Shown piece after piece: positions 29,701 to 37,017 of a stretch of 64,000 bases of DNA. The stretch spans positions 1-64,000 of the forward strand of contig NZ_JOAN01000005.1 of NCBI RefSeq assembly GCF_000718555.1. Direction: 5' to 3'. The first letter of the stretch is position 1; each line of letters opens with the position of its first letter. Origin of the DNA: Micromonospora chokoriensis (lineage in GTDB: Bacteria; Actinomycetota; Actinomycetes; Mycobacteriales; Micromonosporaceae). The notes under the pieces are model-generated. The model was not told where the DNA came from. It saw only the letters and a program-made list of their open reading frames with translations, and made no database searches. A program made the position numbers and the translations under genes.

Positions 29701-29995
29701 CTCCCCGCCCGACCTGTAGCGCTGGCAGGTTGGCCGAGCCGCCGCGCACCGAGAGACCCCGTAGCGTCACGTTCCCGCCGCCGACGAAGATGGCCACACC
29801 ATCGCCGCCGTCGATGGTCACGGTGCCCCGGCCATCCTCGGCCACCAGGGTGACGTCTCCGGCGAGTCGTAGCTGCTCGTGGTATGTGCCCGGCTGGACG
29901 ACGATCATGGCACCGGGTGCGGCCTGCGCCAGCGCCGCGGTGATGCTCGGCAAGCATCCCGCTTCGGTCTCGGAGACCGACAGCATGTTAGTCAC
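26738..29995 (-). CDS. beta-helix protein with two CbbX/EccA-type AAA+ domains
   Basis: 1,085 residues. Residues 30-505 form a right-handed parallel beta-helix: at least 15 turns of about 23 residues with the recurring pattern G-hydrophobic-V-x-G/S-G-x-A-x-P/L-x-L-x-x-C. Two AAA+ domains of the CbbX/EccA class follow, each with Walker A (GAPGTGKTT at about 589, GPPGTGKTT at about 870) and Walker B (GGVLFVDEAY at 644, GGVLFIDEAY at 927), plus the EccA-type arginine-rich segment NPGLASRFSR/NAGLASRFSR. EccA normally has an N-terminal TPR domain; here a beta-helix replaces it and the ATPase is duplicated. The GTG start at 29,995 overlaps the upstream stop (GTGA), indicating coupling with the 859-residue protein. 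It probably remodels or delivers a secreted protein, which is inference. Confidence 0.9.
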   Translation of the reverse strand: MTNMLSVSETEAGCLPSITAALAQAAPGAMIVVQPGTYHEQLRLAGDVTLVAEDGRGTVTIDGGDGVAIFVGGGNVTLRGLSVRGGSANLPALQVGRGALNATECTITGQGIVAVHVPAGAATLQDCQITNPSGAGLLFERTGGGTISATTIRETGGAGAVIASGADPVLRGCTLTDIHGAGVHCSQGGRGTVEDCDITAVDGAAVVVEDGFLRVLRSKLHDLTGTGVVVTSGQPTLESCEIRAVGGHGVVLSGTAAPVLRGCKVHDARGHGLLVLEEATGAITNCEITGTEAAAIAVSGSAAPLIEGGRVTNNPGGAVLFQAEATGTLRGLTVSGGQTGIVVGGSATPRLEECALNNIQEYGIRLLDQARAKVERARIERCGAGGILVEAEATLDADQATVQNCGVGLLVNGTATVTGSDVGSSRTVGVLAQKDANLTLLGTRVHHSGGPGVRFVGSAAGRLTGCELIENAGGGLLRETAEPVEVQSTTMVGNGGDGVRPSTPGSTRPAGPAPTLDEPLRPAVASASADSGGKPDQTTALLAELDALVGLAGVKHEVATLVGLHQISQRRAAAGLPAPPMSRHLVFAGAPGTGKTTVARLYGRILAGLGVLRSGQLVEVSRADLVAEHIGGTAVKTTEKFNEALGGVLFVDEAYTLAPVKGGSGHDFGREAVDTLVKLMEDHREEVVVIVAGYSAQMRTFLAANPGLASRFSRNVEFESYSTGELVTIVERLCSTHHYSLEYDTRLALASLFDDMERDVNFGNARVARKVFEEMVGRQAYRLSQAGDTSGVELAQLLPQDLGAQATPGVHAGEAHDENLNHLLARLNNMIGLADVKREVAEMIDLLATIRTRVQAGLPAPSVSRHLVFSGPPGTGKTTVARLYGELLTALGVLAGGQMVEVARADLVGEYIGHTAQRTREAFDRARGGVLFIDEAYTLAPPDARQDFGREAIDTLVKLMEDHRDEVVVIAAGYEDEIEEFLATNAGLASRFSRRIHFANYDANDLVAIFQNLASASGYECPGQTLVALREHFEHIPRTRSFGNGRYARQVLDEAITRQAGRIRTLRNPDVEQLRTLLVEDVTRA

Positions 29996-32571
29996 GCTCG
30001 TACATCCTCATCAGCCGTGACAGCAGCACCGGCGAGCGCCGGTGCGGGAAAGGGCCGGCCCGCGTCGTCCAGGCCGGGAGCGAAAGGCAGCGGTACGCGG
30101 TCGTCAGCGGCCGATTTACCGCCCTGATCGGCGGTGCGCAAGCGATCCAGGATCCGCTCGCTGCCATCGTGCCCACCTCGGTGAGACGACATGAGATCGC
30201 GCAGCAGAACCCGGGCCGCACGGTCAGGGGTCGCCTCGTCGACCGCGAGCACCTGGAACCGGCTGCCCGGCGGGAAGATCGCCGCCGCTCGCGCACCGGT
30301 GTCCAGACCGTCCAACCGGCGGGCGCTGACCGACCAGATGGCGAACCGCACCCCTTCTTCCGCTCCGGTCCTGGGGGCAAGGTCGACGTCCACGAAGGCA
30401 GGCTCGACCAACACGTCGCCAGGCCGGTAGGCGGCGGCCAGGCCCGGGTCGACCAGGCCGTGCTGGAACACCGGGCCCAGGACCGACGGCAGTCGGCGCA
30501 GCCCGTACCCGGCGCTGCGGGCCACCAGCAGGAGCCGGTCCAGTTCCGAGTCGGGGCCACCACCGCGCAGGACCTGGTTCACCAGCGCACGTTCACCAGC
30601 GCAGTACGCCCGGACCGCGACCAGCCCGGCGGCGAGTTCCCTGGACGCGCCGGCCGCAGCCCGGAGGCCGGGCGACTGTGCCAGGGTCCGGGCCACCACC
30701 CGGGCATGCGCGTCGTACCGACCGTCGAGCGCTTGGCGCAGCGCCGCCGGGTTGGCGACCACCTCCTGACCATCGACGTCGACCAGCCAGCGAGGCGGCG
30801 GCCCGGACGGCGTCTCGGGCAGCGGAGCGTGCTCGGCAACGCTCGTGTCCCCGGCCGGGCCTTCCCATTGGCTCGACAGAGTCGACGCGGTGTCGGCCGA
30901 TGGTGGTGCCGCGAGCGTGCTGTGCACGGCGACGGCGTCCAGGGACATCTCCGGCTGCCAACCGAGGACCGAGACCATCAGCTCGTCGGGTTGGTCGAGG
31001 CCCACAGCAGTCGGCATCACCTCGGCCGCGCTTGCCGCATCCGAGATTCTGGTCGGGCCGGTGTCACCAGTCAGGACGGCGTCTTCTGCGGGCGGCACCA
31101 GCAGGGCGGGCCACCGGGCGTGAGCCATCCAGCGGGCGGACTTCAGCAGGGCAACGATCTTCGGGGCGATCGGGGCCGGTACCGCTACCGGTGCCGCTGC
31201 GGTTGGCTGAGCCGGGCTGGGACCAGGTCGGCGCTTACGCGCGGACGGTCGGGGCGGTAATACCGGCCCGACCGCGCGGACGGGGCGTGGCCCGCGTGCG
31301 GCGCCCGGCTGCCGCCGGCCCCAGAGGGTGAAGGAACCGCTGGTCCACAGCAGCCCGGTGGCGGTCCGGGTGACTGCCCCGTCGGCGACGTACAGCGGTG
31401 CCGTGAGCGCGTCGGCCAGGCCACCGAAGAGCAGGTCGGCGGCGGCCCCACGCACCGGTACGCCGGAGGTGACGAGCACCAACGGTCGGCTGTCCCCCGC
31501 CCGGCACGCCTCGATCAGTTTCGCTAGCGCCCGAGGCGGCACCGGCCGATCGTTGAGCCGGAACCCGGTCACCTTTACCAGGATCTCCACCACGAAGCCG
31601 GCCAGGATCCGACCGTCGCCCAGCGCCGTTTGGCCGAGGAATGACCAGCCAGCCGCGGTGCGTACGCCCGGCATCGTCGCGGGAACGGTCATCGGCGAGC
31701 TGTGCCGCACGCGGGGCGTGGGCCGGGCCGGCCACAGAACGCGAGGCGGACGCCGCGCCGGCAGGTCGACGAAGCCGCCGTTGGTGTGCAGGACCACGTG
31801 GGGCCAGTGCGGGGTGACCGACAGCAGGCTGGGGTCGTCACCCCGCTCCGCGCGCTGCTCCACCACCTGCGGCAGCGGTGGCCAGGACGGAGGCGGTGCC
31901 ACGACGACCGGCGAAGGTGAAAGCGGTGCCGGCGCCGCCACGACCGGCGAAGGCGAAAGCGGTGCCGGCGCCGCCACGAGCGCTGGTGCCGCCGCGACCG
32001 CCGGTGCCGGGTTGACCTGTGGAGTCGGGTGCGGAGGCCAAGACGGAGGCGACGCCGGGACGACCACTGGCGTCGGCGCGACCGCTGGTGACAGCGGCGC
32101 TCCCGCCGGTGACGGAACATCTGGCCACAGCGGTTCGGACCGGACTCCGCCCTCCGGGTCCACCGTCTTCCACGCCACGGGCTGGAGCACGGTGCCCGCC
32201 GAGACCATCAACTTGCTCTGCGGGTAGGTGACCTCCTGGCCGATCCACTCGGCCAGGAGCTGCACCTCCCTGCCGGGATCGACGGCGGGGGCGTACGACC
32301 CGAGCGGCACCAACCGGACCCCGGTGGCGACACCGCCCAGGTGCTCGGTCAGCGCCTCCACCAACTGGTCGAACAGATCCTGGCGGGCCGTCACCGACGG
32401 TGAGCTCAGCACCGCCCGTCGTCCCTGCTGCGCAGGCAGGGCGGCGGCCAGCCTGAGGATCGACGTTCGCGGGTCCACCGCGGTACACAGAGTCAGCGTC
32501 TCCCCGACGTGCTCCACGATGAGGGCAGGGGGCAGCGGGTTGACGCTCGTCGAGGACATCGCGGTTCGCAC
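29992..32571 (-). CDS. large Pro/Ala-rich protein with degenerate ADP-ribosyltransferase-like C terminus
   Basis: 859 residues. The first 130 residues look alpha/beta (LIVEHVGETLTLCTAVDP onward). A Pro/Ala-rich disordered stretch follows, including two copies of APAPLSPSPVV. The middle domain has GFVVEILVKVTGFRLNDRPVPP and RPLVLVTSGVPVRGAAADLLF. The C-terminal part (AAYRPGDVLVEPAFVDVDL, FAIWSVSARRLDGLDTG, AAIFPPGSRFQVLAV) follows the ADP-ribosyltransferase fold, but the usual Arg-Gly, Ser-Thr-Ser and Glu-x-Glu positions read FQH, VDV and AAI. It is therefore probably inactive and structural, or a decoy. The GTG at 32,571 or ATG at 32,559 may start it. It is coupled to the beta-helix/AAA+ gene by GTGA. 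Confidence 0.82.
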   Translation of the reverse strand: MRTAMSSTSVNPLPPALIVEHVGETLTLCTAVDPRTSILRLAAALPAQQGRRAVLSSPSVTARQDLFDQLVEALTEHLGGVATGVRLVPLGSYAPAVDPGREVQLLAEWIGQEVTYPQSKLMVSAGTVLQPVAWKTVDPEGGVRSEPLWPDVPSPAGAPLSPAVAPTPVVVPASPPSWPPHPTPQVNPAPAVAAAPALVAAPAPLSPSPVVAAPAPLSPSPVVVAPPPSWPPLPQVVEQRAERGDDPSLLSVTPHWPHVVLHTNGGFVDLPARRPPRVLWPARPTPRVRHSSPMTVPATMPGVRTAAGWSFLGQTALGDGRILAGFVVEILVKVTGFRLNDRPVPPRALAKLIEACRAGDSRPLVLVTSGVPVRGAAADLLFGGLADALTAPLYVADGAVTRTATGLLWTSGSFTLWGRRQPGAARGPRPVRAVGPVLPPRPSARKRRPGPSPAQPTAAAPVAVPAPIAPKIVALLKSARWMAHARWPALLVPPAEDAVLTGDTGPTRISDAASAAEVMPTAVGLDQPDELMVSVLGWQPEMSLDAVAVHSTLAAPPSADTASTLSSQWEGPAGDTSVAEHAPLPETPSGPPPRWLVDVDGQEVVANPAALRQALDGRYDAHARVVARTLAQSPGLRAAAGASRELAAGLVAVRAYCAGERALVNQVLRGGGPDSELDRLLLVARSAGYGLRRLPSVLGPVFQHGLVDPGLAAAYRPGDVLVEPAFVDVDLAPRTGAEEGVRFAIWSVSARRLDGLDTGARAAAIFPPGSRFQVLAVDEATPDRAARVLLRDLMSSHRGGHDGSERILDRLRTADQGGKSAADDRVPLPFAPGLDDAGRPFPAPALAGAAVTADEDVRA

Positions 32572-32609
32572 AGCAGTCAGGGCCGCGCCTGCCAGGTGGT
32601 CACTCTTGG

Positions 32610-32774
32610 TCAGCCCTTCGCCGTGCCGGTGCGCCAGAGCCCTCGGCCGCCGATCGTGATGGTCAGGTTGCTGTTGGCCCGCCGGGTCAGGGTGGCCCTG
32701 ATCCGGCGCAGGGTGGAACCCACGAGCCGGTGTCGATGTCCTCGGTTCGCATCACCGCCGCGTGTGGTCGCCAC
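32610..32774 (-). CDS. small basic protein, possible
   Basis: A 54-residue open frame with GTG start, preceded by GGGAGA at a good distance, ending 38 nt before the 859-residue gene. The predicted product is very basic (VATTRGGDANRGHRHRLVGS start, WRTGTAKG end) and has a beta-like NLTITIGGRG. The interval 32,572-32,832 otherwise holds nothing. Codon bias fits coding but homology is unknown, so it may be a leader or a chance frame. Confidence 0.45.
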   Translation of the reverse strand: MATTRGGDANRGHRHRLVGSTLRRIRATLTRRANSNLTITIGGRGLWRTGTAKG

Positions 32775-32832
32775 TTCTCAATCTCCCTCAGCTACCAGGT
32801 CGGATGCCCGACAACTAACGCTCATGGTCGGC

Positions 32833-33993
32833 TCAAAGGTTGTCGCCGGTTTCTTTCCGGTCGGCAGGCGCGTCCGCAGGAAGCTCTGCGGTGCCCTGGG
32901 TCGACCTGCCCTCGTCGACCGGCGCATAGAGGACGGAGAGCGCCCGGTGCAGCGCGACCGCGTCGACTTCCGGCGGGAGGTAGTGGCTCGCCCGGATCGC
33001 CTCCACCAGGTCGGGATCCGGCGCAAGCCCGTACGTCCGCAGGTAGTAGACGGCGGCATCGGCCCAGATCCAGCGGCCGTCGGTGAAGAACCCGGTCGGC
33101 ACCACCTCGCCGGCGGCCGGATCGACCACGTCCGGACTAAGGGTCGGAGTGATCAACAGCGGTGTGCCGTCGGCCAGGTATTCCAGAATCTGATCGCGTT
33201 CGTCCCCGTCGAGCCGAGGGTGGTCGGACGCGAAACCGGGCCCGCTTTCGGCGTCGAACATGTCGTAGACCCGTGCGACGAGCGGCCGGATCGGCGGGGT
33301 CGCGGTCCAGAGCAGGGTGGAGAAGCCGAGCGTGTTGCGCTGGTACGCCGGCAGTTCGTCCGGATCGACGAACACCTCGACCTGCGGGTCCGTCTCGCCG
33401 ACGGCTTCCAGCGCATCCTGGAGGTGGACGGCCAACGCCGGCACGGCCGCCTCGTCGTCGCTCTGCAGCAGGTAGATCCGACGTGGCGGTGGCCACTGCG
33501 CGTCGATGGCGGGGAACCGCCAGGCACGCCACAGCGCGGCCACCGCCACCCCGTCGTTGCGCTGCGCCTCGGCCGCCGCGACCGCCGCCCGGTCGACGTC
33601 GTCCGCGGCGCCGGGCCCGTCGTAGGGCACGGTCAGGTCGATGCTGTACGGCACGGCGGAGCCGTGTTCGTCCAGCTCGTCGGGGCTGACCGGGGCAACC
33701 CCGTACGGCGGCAGCGGATCGTCATCGGTGCGCTCGATGTCGGCGAGCGCCTCGGTGTCCTCCCCCGCCTCGACCAGGGTCGCGGAGAGCAAGCTCAGGT
33801 CACCCTCCGTCATCGGAAGCCGAGCGGCGAGCGCGGAGAAGAGCACCGCCTGGGCGATTTCCACGAACTCACCCTCGGCGAGCCACCGACGCGCGGCGGT
33901 GGTCAGTTCGTCCGGGAGGCGTCCGGACATCCGCAGCAGCAGAGCGTGAAAGGCGGCAACCTGGTCGGTGGATGCCTCAACCACCTGTGTCAT
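32833..33993 (-). CDS. hypothetical protein of the secretion-type cluster
   Basis: 386 residues, soluble and acidic, no signal. I do not recognise a family with certainty. Features are an N-terminal helical part (VAAFHALLLRMSGRLPDELTTAARRWL), RRIYLLQSDDEAAVPALAVHLQDAL and, near the C terminus, GFFTDGRWIWADAAVYYLRTYGLAPDPDLVEAI, which I have seen in other actinobacterial proteins of unknown function near type VII-like loci. It could be a cytoplasmic partner or immunity-type protein. The ATG at 33,993 has GGAGAGGG four bases upstream, and no ORF continues well above it. It is the first gene of the leftward cluster. Confidence 0.78.
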   Translation of the reverse strand: MTQVVEASTDQVAAFHALLLRMSGRLPDELTTAARRWLAEGEFVEIAQAVLFSALAARLPMTEGDLSLLSATLVEAGEDTEALADIERTDDDPLPPYGVAPVSPDELDEHGSAVPYSIDLTVPYDGPGAADDVDRAAVAAAEAQRNDGVAVAALWRAWRFPAIDAQWPPPRRIYLLQSDDEAAVPALAVHLQDALEAVGETDPQVEVFVDPDELPAYQRNTLGFSTLLWTATPPIRPLVARVYDMFDAESGPGFASDHPRLDGDERDQILEYLADGTPLLITPTLSPDVVDPAAGEVVPTGFFTDGRWIWADAAVYYLRTYGLAPDPDLVEAIRASHYLPPEVDAVALHRALSVLYAPVDEGRSTQGTAELPADAPADRKETGDNL

Positions 33994-34066
33994 CGCGTCG
34001 CCCTCTCCGTACACCACGTTTTTTGCCTAGACGGTCGGTCCCGTCACCTGACTCGGACGTCCTCAC

Positions 34067-34085
34067 GACGGACAGAAAGTCCGTC
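34067..34085. terminator. small hairpin, possible terminator
   Basis: Stem GACGGAC/GTCCGTC with loop AGAAA, 45 nt after the end of the FbpC-type gene and before the start of the next leftward gene cluster. There is no T-run on the transcribed strand. Weak. Confidence 0.35.
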
Positions 34086-34129
34086 CGGTTCAAATCGGTT
34101 GCGGCTCCGGTCAGTGACGGTCACACCGC

Positions 34130-35278
34130 TCAATCCCGCGGCAGCAGGTAGGCACGGTCGGCGTCGAAGGTGAGATCGACAGACGTCCCCTCCGCCAGCG
34201 CCTCGCTCGGGTCGCCGCCCTGCTCAGTGGCGGTGATCGTGCCGGCCGCCGTCTCGATCTCGTAGTCGAGGCTCGGGCCGTGGAACGTCGAGCGCAGCAC
34301 GGTGCCGTTCCCGCTGCTGGTGACCGGCGTGAGGCGGACCGTTTCGGGGCGGATCATCAGGAAGGTGCCGTTCGCCCCGGCGGCGACAGTCGGGTGGGCC
34401 GCGACGGTGAGCTGTCGGCCCAGCACCGTGAGAGTGGCCACGCCGTCCTCGATGCGCTCGGGTGCGGCCTCGACGAAGTTGGCGTGACCGATGAAGTCGG
34501 CCACGAACACGCTTGTCGGCCGGGTGTAGATCTCCCCCGGGCGGGCCACCTGCTCCACCTTGCCCTTGTTCATCACCACGATCCGGTCCGACATGCTCAT
34601 CGCCTCGTCCTGGTCGTGCGTGACGTAGATGCTGGTGATGCCGAACATCTTCTGGATCCGGCGGATCTCCGCCCGCATCGCGGTGCGCAGCTTGGCATCG
34701 AGGTTCGACAGCGGTTCGTCGAAGAGCAGCACCTTCGGCTGCACCACAAGCGCGCGGGCCAGCGCCACGCGTTGCTGCTGGCCACCGGAGAGCTCGTGCG
34801 GGCTGCGCTCCTCCATCCCCACGAGATTCATGCTGGTCACCGCCATCCGCATGGCGGTCGCGATCTCGTCCTTGCTGCGCTGCCCGCGCTGCAACCGCAG
34901 GCCGTAGGCGATGTTCTCGGCCACCGTCATGTGCGGGAACAGCGCGTAGCTCTGGAACACCATGGCCATCGGCCGTCGCTGCGGTGGGAGGTGCCCGATG
35001 GCCTTGCCGTCGATCAGGATGTCGCCGCCGGTCGCCTGCTCGAACCCGGCCACCATCCGCAGCGTCGTGGTCTTGCCACAGCCGGACGGGCCGAGCAACG
35101 TGATGAACTCTCCCGGCAGCACGTCGAGGTCGACCCGGTCGACGGCGGTGACCGTCCCGGTGCGGCCGCGGAACTGCTTGGTGAGGCCATCCAGTCGCAG
35201 GTGCCCGGAGCCGCTCTCGGGACGCAGCGCGTCGGCCGGTTCGGTGATTGGCGCTTCGACGTGCGCTGCGGCGGTCAT
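34130..35278 (-). CDS. ABC transporter ATP-binding protein (FbpC/PotA-like)
   Basis: 382 residues. Walker A GPSGCGKTTT, Q-loop in MVFQSYALFPHMTV, signature LSGGQQQRVALARA, Walker B VLLFDEPLSNLDAKLR, switch His in IYVTHDQDEAM, and a TOBE domain (MIRPETVRLTP). An N-terminal extension of about 25 residues precedes the domain. The ATG at 35,278 overlaps the permease stop (ATGA). It serves as the energy subunit of the importer encoded with the fused permease and the binding protein. Iron(III) is the most likely cargo for this class, but phosphonate or thiamine importers look similar. Confidence 0.93.
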   Translation of the reverse strand: MTAAAHVEAPITEPADALRPESGSGHLRLDGLTKQFRGRTGTVTAVDRVDLDVLPGEFITLLGPSGCGKTTTLRMVAGFEQATGGDILIDGKAIGHLPPQRRPMAMVFQSYALFPHMTVAENIAYGLRLQRGQRSKDEIATAMRMAVTSMNLVGMEERSPHELSGGQQQRVALARALVVQPKVLLFDEPLSNLDAKLRTAMRAEIRRIQKMFGITSIYVTHDQDEAMSMSDRIVVMNKGKVEQVARPGEIYTRPTSVFVADFIGHANFVEAAPERIEDGVATLTVLGRQLTVAAHPTVAAGANGTFLMIRPETVRLTPVTSSGNGTVLRSTFHGPSLDYEIETAAGTITATEQGGDPSEALAEGTSVDLTFDADRAYLLPRD

Positions 35279-37017
35279 TTCTGCTGCCCTTCGGAGGTGG
35301 CGGTGCGGTGCAGCTCGGCACCCGCGCCGACGATGAATCGGATGACCAGGAAGCCCGCCAGCACGATGGCGGTCAGGACGGTGCAGTAGGCGAACGCCAC
35401 CCCGTACCGGCCGGTGCTGGCGGCGCTCATCACCTGGGAGGTGATGATCTTCGTCTCCGGGGTGACCAGCAGCACGATTGTCGAGACGGAGGTCATGCTC
35501 CGGGCGAAGCTGTAGCTCAGCCCGGTCAAGAGGGCGGGACGAATCAGCGGCAAGGTGACCCGACGGAAGGTCTGCAACGCGCTGGCACCCAGGTCGGTGG
35601 ATGCCTCCTCGATGCTGGGGTGCAGCTGGGTCAACGCGCCGACCGCGGTGCGCTGACCCGCCGGCAGGCTGCGGATCACGTACGCCAGCACGATCGAGAC
35701 CGCTCCGGCGGCCAGTGCGCTGCCCCCGACGAGGCTGGGGAAGACCAGGAAGTCGCCGATGTAGCGGTCCGGGCGGTAGGCCAGCACGAACCCGATGCCC
35801 AGCACCGTGCCGGGAACCGCGACCCCCAGCGTGCCACCCAGGTCCAGCAGCCAGGCGGTACGCCGCAGATGCCGGACCACCAGCCAGGCCACCATCAGGC
35901 CGACGACGCCGGCGATCGGGGTGGCGATGGCGGCGAACAGCAGGGTGTCCAGGACCGCCTCGACGCCGGGGCCAGCCACGACCTCGCGCAGGTAGTCGAG
36001 CGTGAGCGTGTTGTCCACGCCGAAGACCTTCGTCACCGAGCCGATGATCACGGTGCTGTAGAGGCTGACGATCACCGCGGCGACCAGCAGGGCGAGGCCG
36101 TAGATCGGCCAGCGGCTCCACCCGGTGATGAGATGCACGCTGCCGGACGGCCGGCCGGTGATCGTGGTGCGTACCTTGCGGTTGAGCCACCACCGCTGCC
36201 CGAAGTACATCGCCAGCGACGGCACCAGCAGGATGACGCAGTAGACCGACGCGCTGGTCAGGTCGTACTCGCCGGTGACGGCGAGGTAGGCGCGGCTGGC
36301 CAGCACCGTGTAGTCACCGCCGAGCACCAACGGGTTGGCCAGGTCGGCGATCGCCTCCACGAAGAGCAGCAGGAAGGGGGCGACCAGACCGGGGGCCAGC
36401 AACGGCAGGATCACCGTACGCAGGATGCGCCACCGGCTGGCGCCGAGGTTCATCGCCGCCTCCTCCACCGCCGGGTCGAGGCCGCGCAACATGCCGAGCA
36501 GCCCCAGGTACGCCACCGGGAAGAGCGACATCGACAGGACGAACACCAGCCCGTCCAAGCCGTAGATGTCGTACTGCAGGCCGAACACGCCGTTGCTGAT
36601 GACGCCCCGACGCCCGTAGAGCACCACCGTCGCGGTGGCCACCGCGAACGGCGGGCTGACGATCGGCATCATGGCGATGACGTGCAGGATCTTCTTGCCG
36701 GGTACGTCGAGACGGGTTTGCACGAAGGCGAAGAGGAAGCCCAATGCCGTGCCGCAGGCCCCGACGAGGGCGCCGAGCACCAGCGTGTTGCGCAGGATGC
36801 CGAGGTCCACCGACGAGGTGAAGAACTCCGCGTAGCGCGGCAACGCGTCCGGCGCGAAGGCGGTGGCCAGGACCGCGATGAGCGGGATGGCCGCGCCGAT
36901 CGCCACCAGCAGTACGCAGACGACGATCAGCAGGCGGATCGCCGGGTCGCCACCCCGCCGGCGGCGAGCGCCGGGCGGGGTAGCGGTTGGGGCACGTTCG
37001 GGGAGCAGGAGCGTCAT
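35275..37017 (-). CDS. ABC transporter permease, fused double subunit (FbpB-like)
   Basis: 580 residues, a fusion of two permease domains as in FbpB/SfuB/AfuB iron permeases, with about 12 membrane segments. EAA loops are EEAAMNLGASRWRILRTVILPLLAPG in the first half and EEASTDLGASALQTFRRVTLPLIRPA in the second. A short Arg-rich cytoplasmic N terminus leads into IRLLIVVCVLLVAIGAAIPLIAVL. The ATG at 37,017 overlaps the binding protein stop (ATGA). It should import the ligand captured by the lipoprotein encoded upstream. Confidence 0.92.
   Translation of the reverse strand: MTLLLPERAPTATPPGARRRRGGDPAIRLLIVVCVLLVAIGAAIPLIAVLATAFAPDALPRYAEFFTSSVDLGILRNTLVLGALVGACGTALGFLFAFVQTRLDVPGKKILHVIAMMPIVSPPFAVATATVVLYGRRGVISNGVFGLQYDIYGLDGLVFVLSMSLFPVAYLGLLGMLRGLDPAVEEAAMNLGASRWRILRTVILPLLAPGLVAPFLLLFVEAIADLANPLVLGGDYTVLASRAYLAVTGEYDLTSASVYCVILLVPSLAMYFGQRWWLNRKVRTTITGRPSGSVHLITGWSRWPIYGLALLVAAVIVSLYSTVIIGSVTKVFGVDNTLTLDYLREVVAGPGVEAVLDTLLFAAIATPIAGVVGLMVAWLVVRHLRRTAWLLDLGGTLGVAVPGTVLGIGFVLAYRPDRYIGDFLVFPSLVGGSALAAGAVSIVLAYVIRSLPAGQRTAVGALTQLHPSIEEASTDLGASALQTFRRVTLPLIRPALLTGLSYSFARSMTSVSTIVLLVTPETKIITSQVMSAASTGRYGVAFAYCTVLTAIVLAGFLVIRFIVGAGAELHRTATSEGQQK

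Noticed and set aside
32509..34173. 554-residue plus-strand frame
   Set aside because: Antisense of the hypothetical protein and small ORF; no recognisable domain.
34130..36193. 687-residue frame as one protein
   Set aside because: The real start is at 35,278, coupled to the permease stop; the upstream part is shadow sequence.
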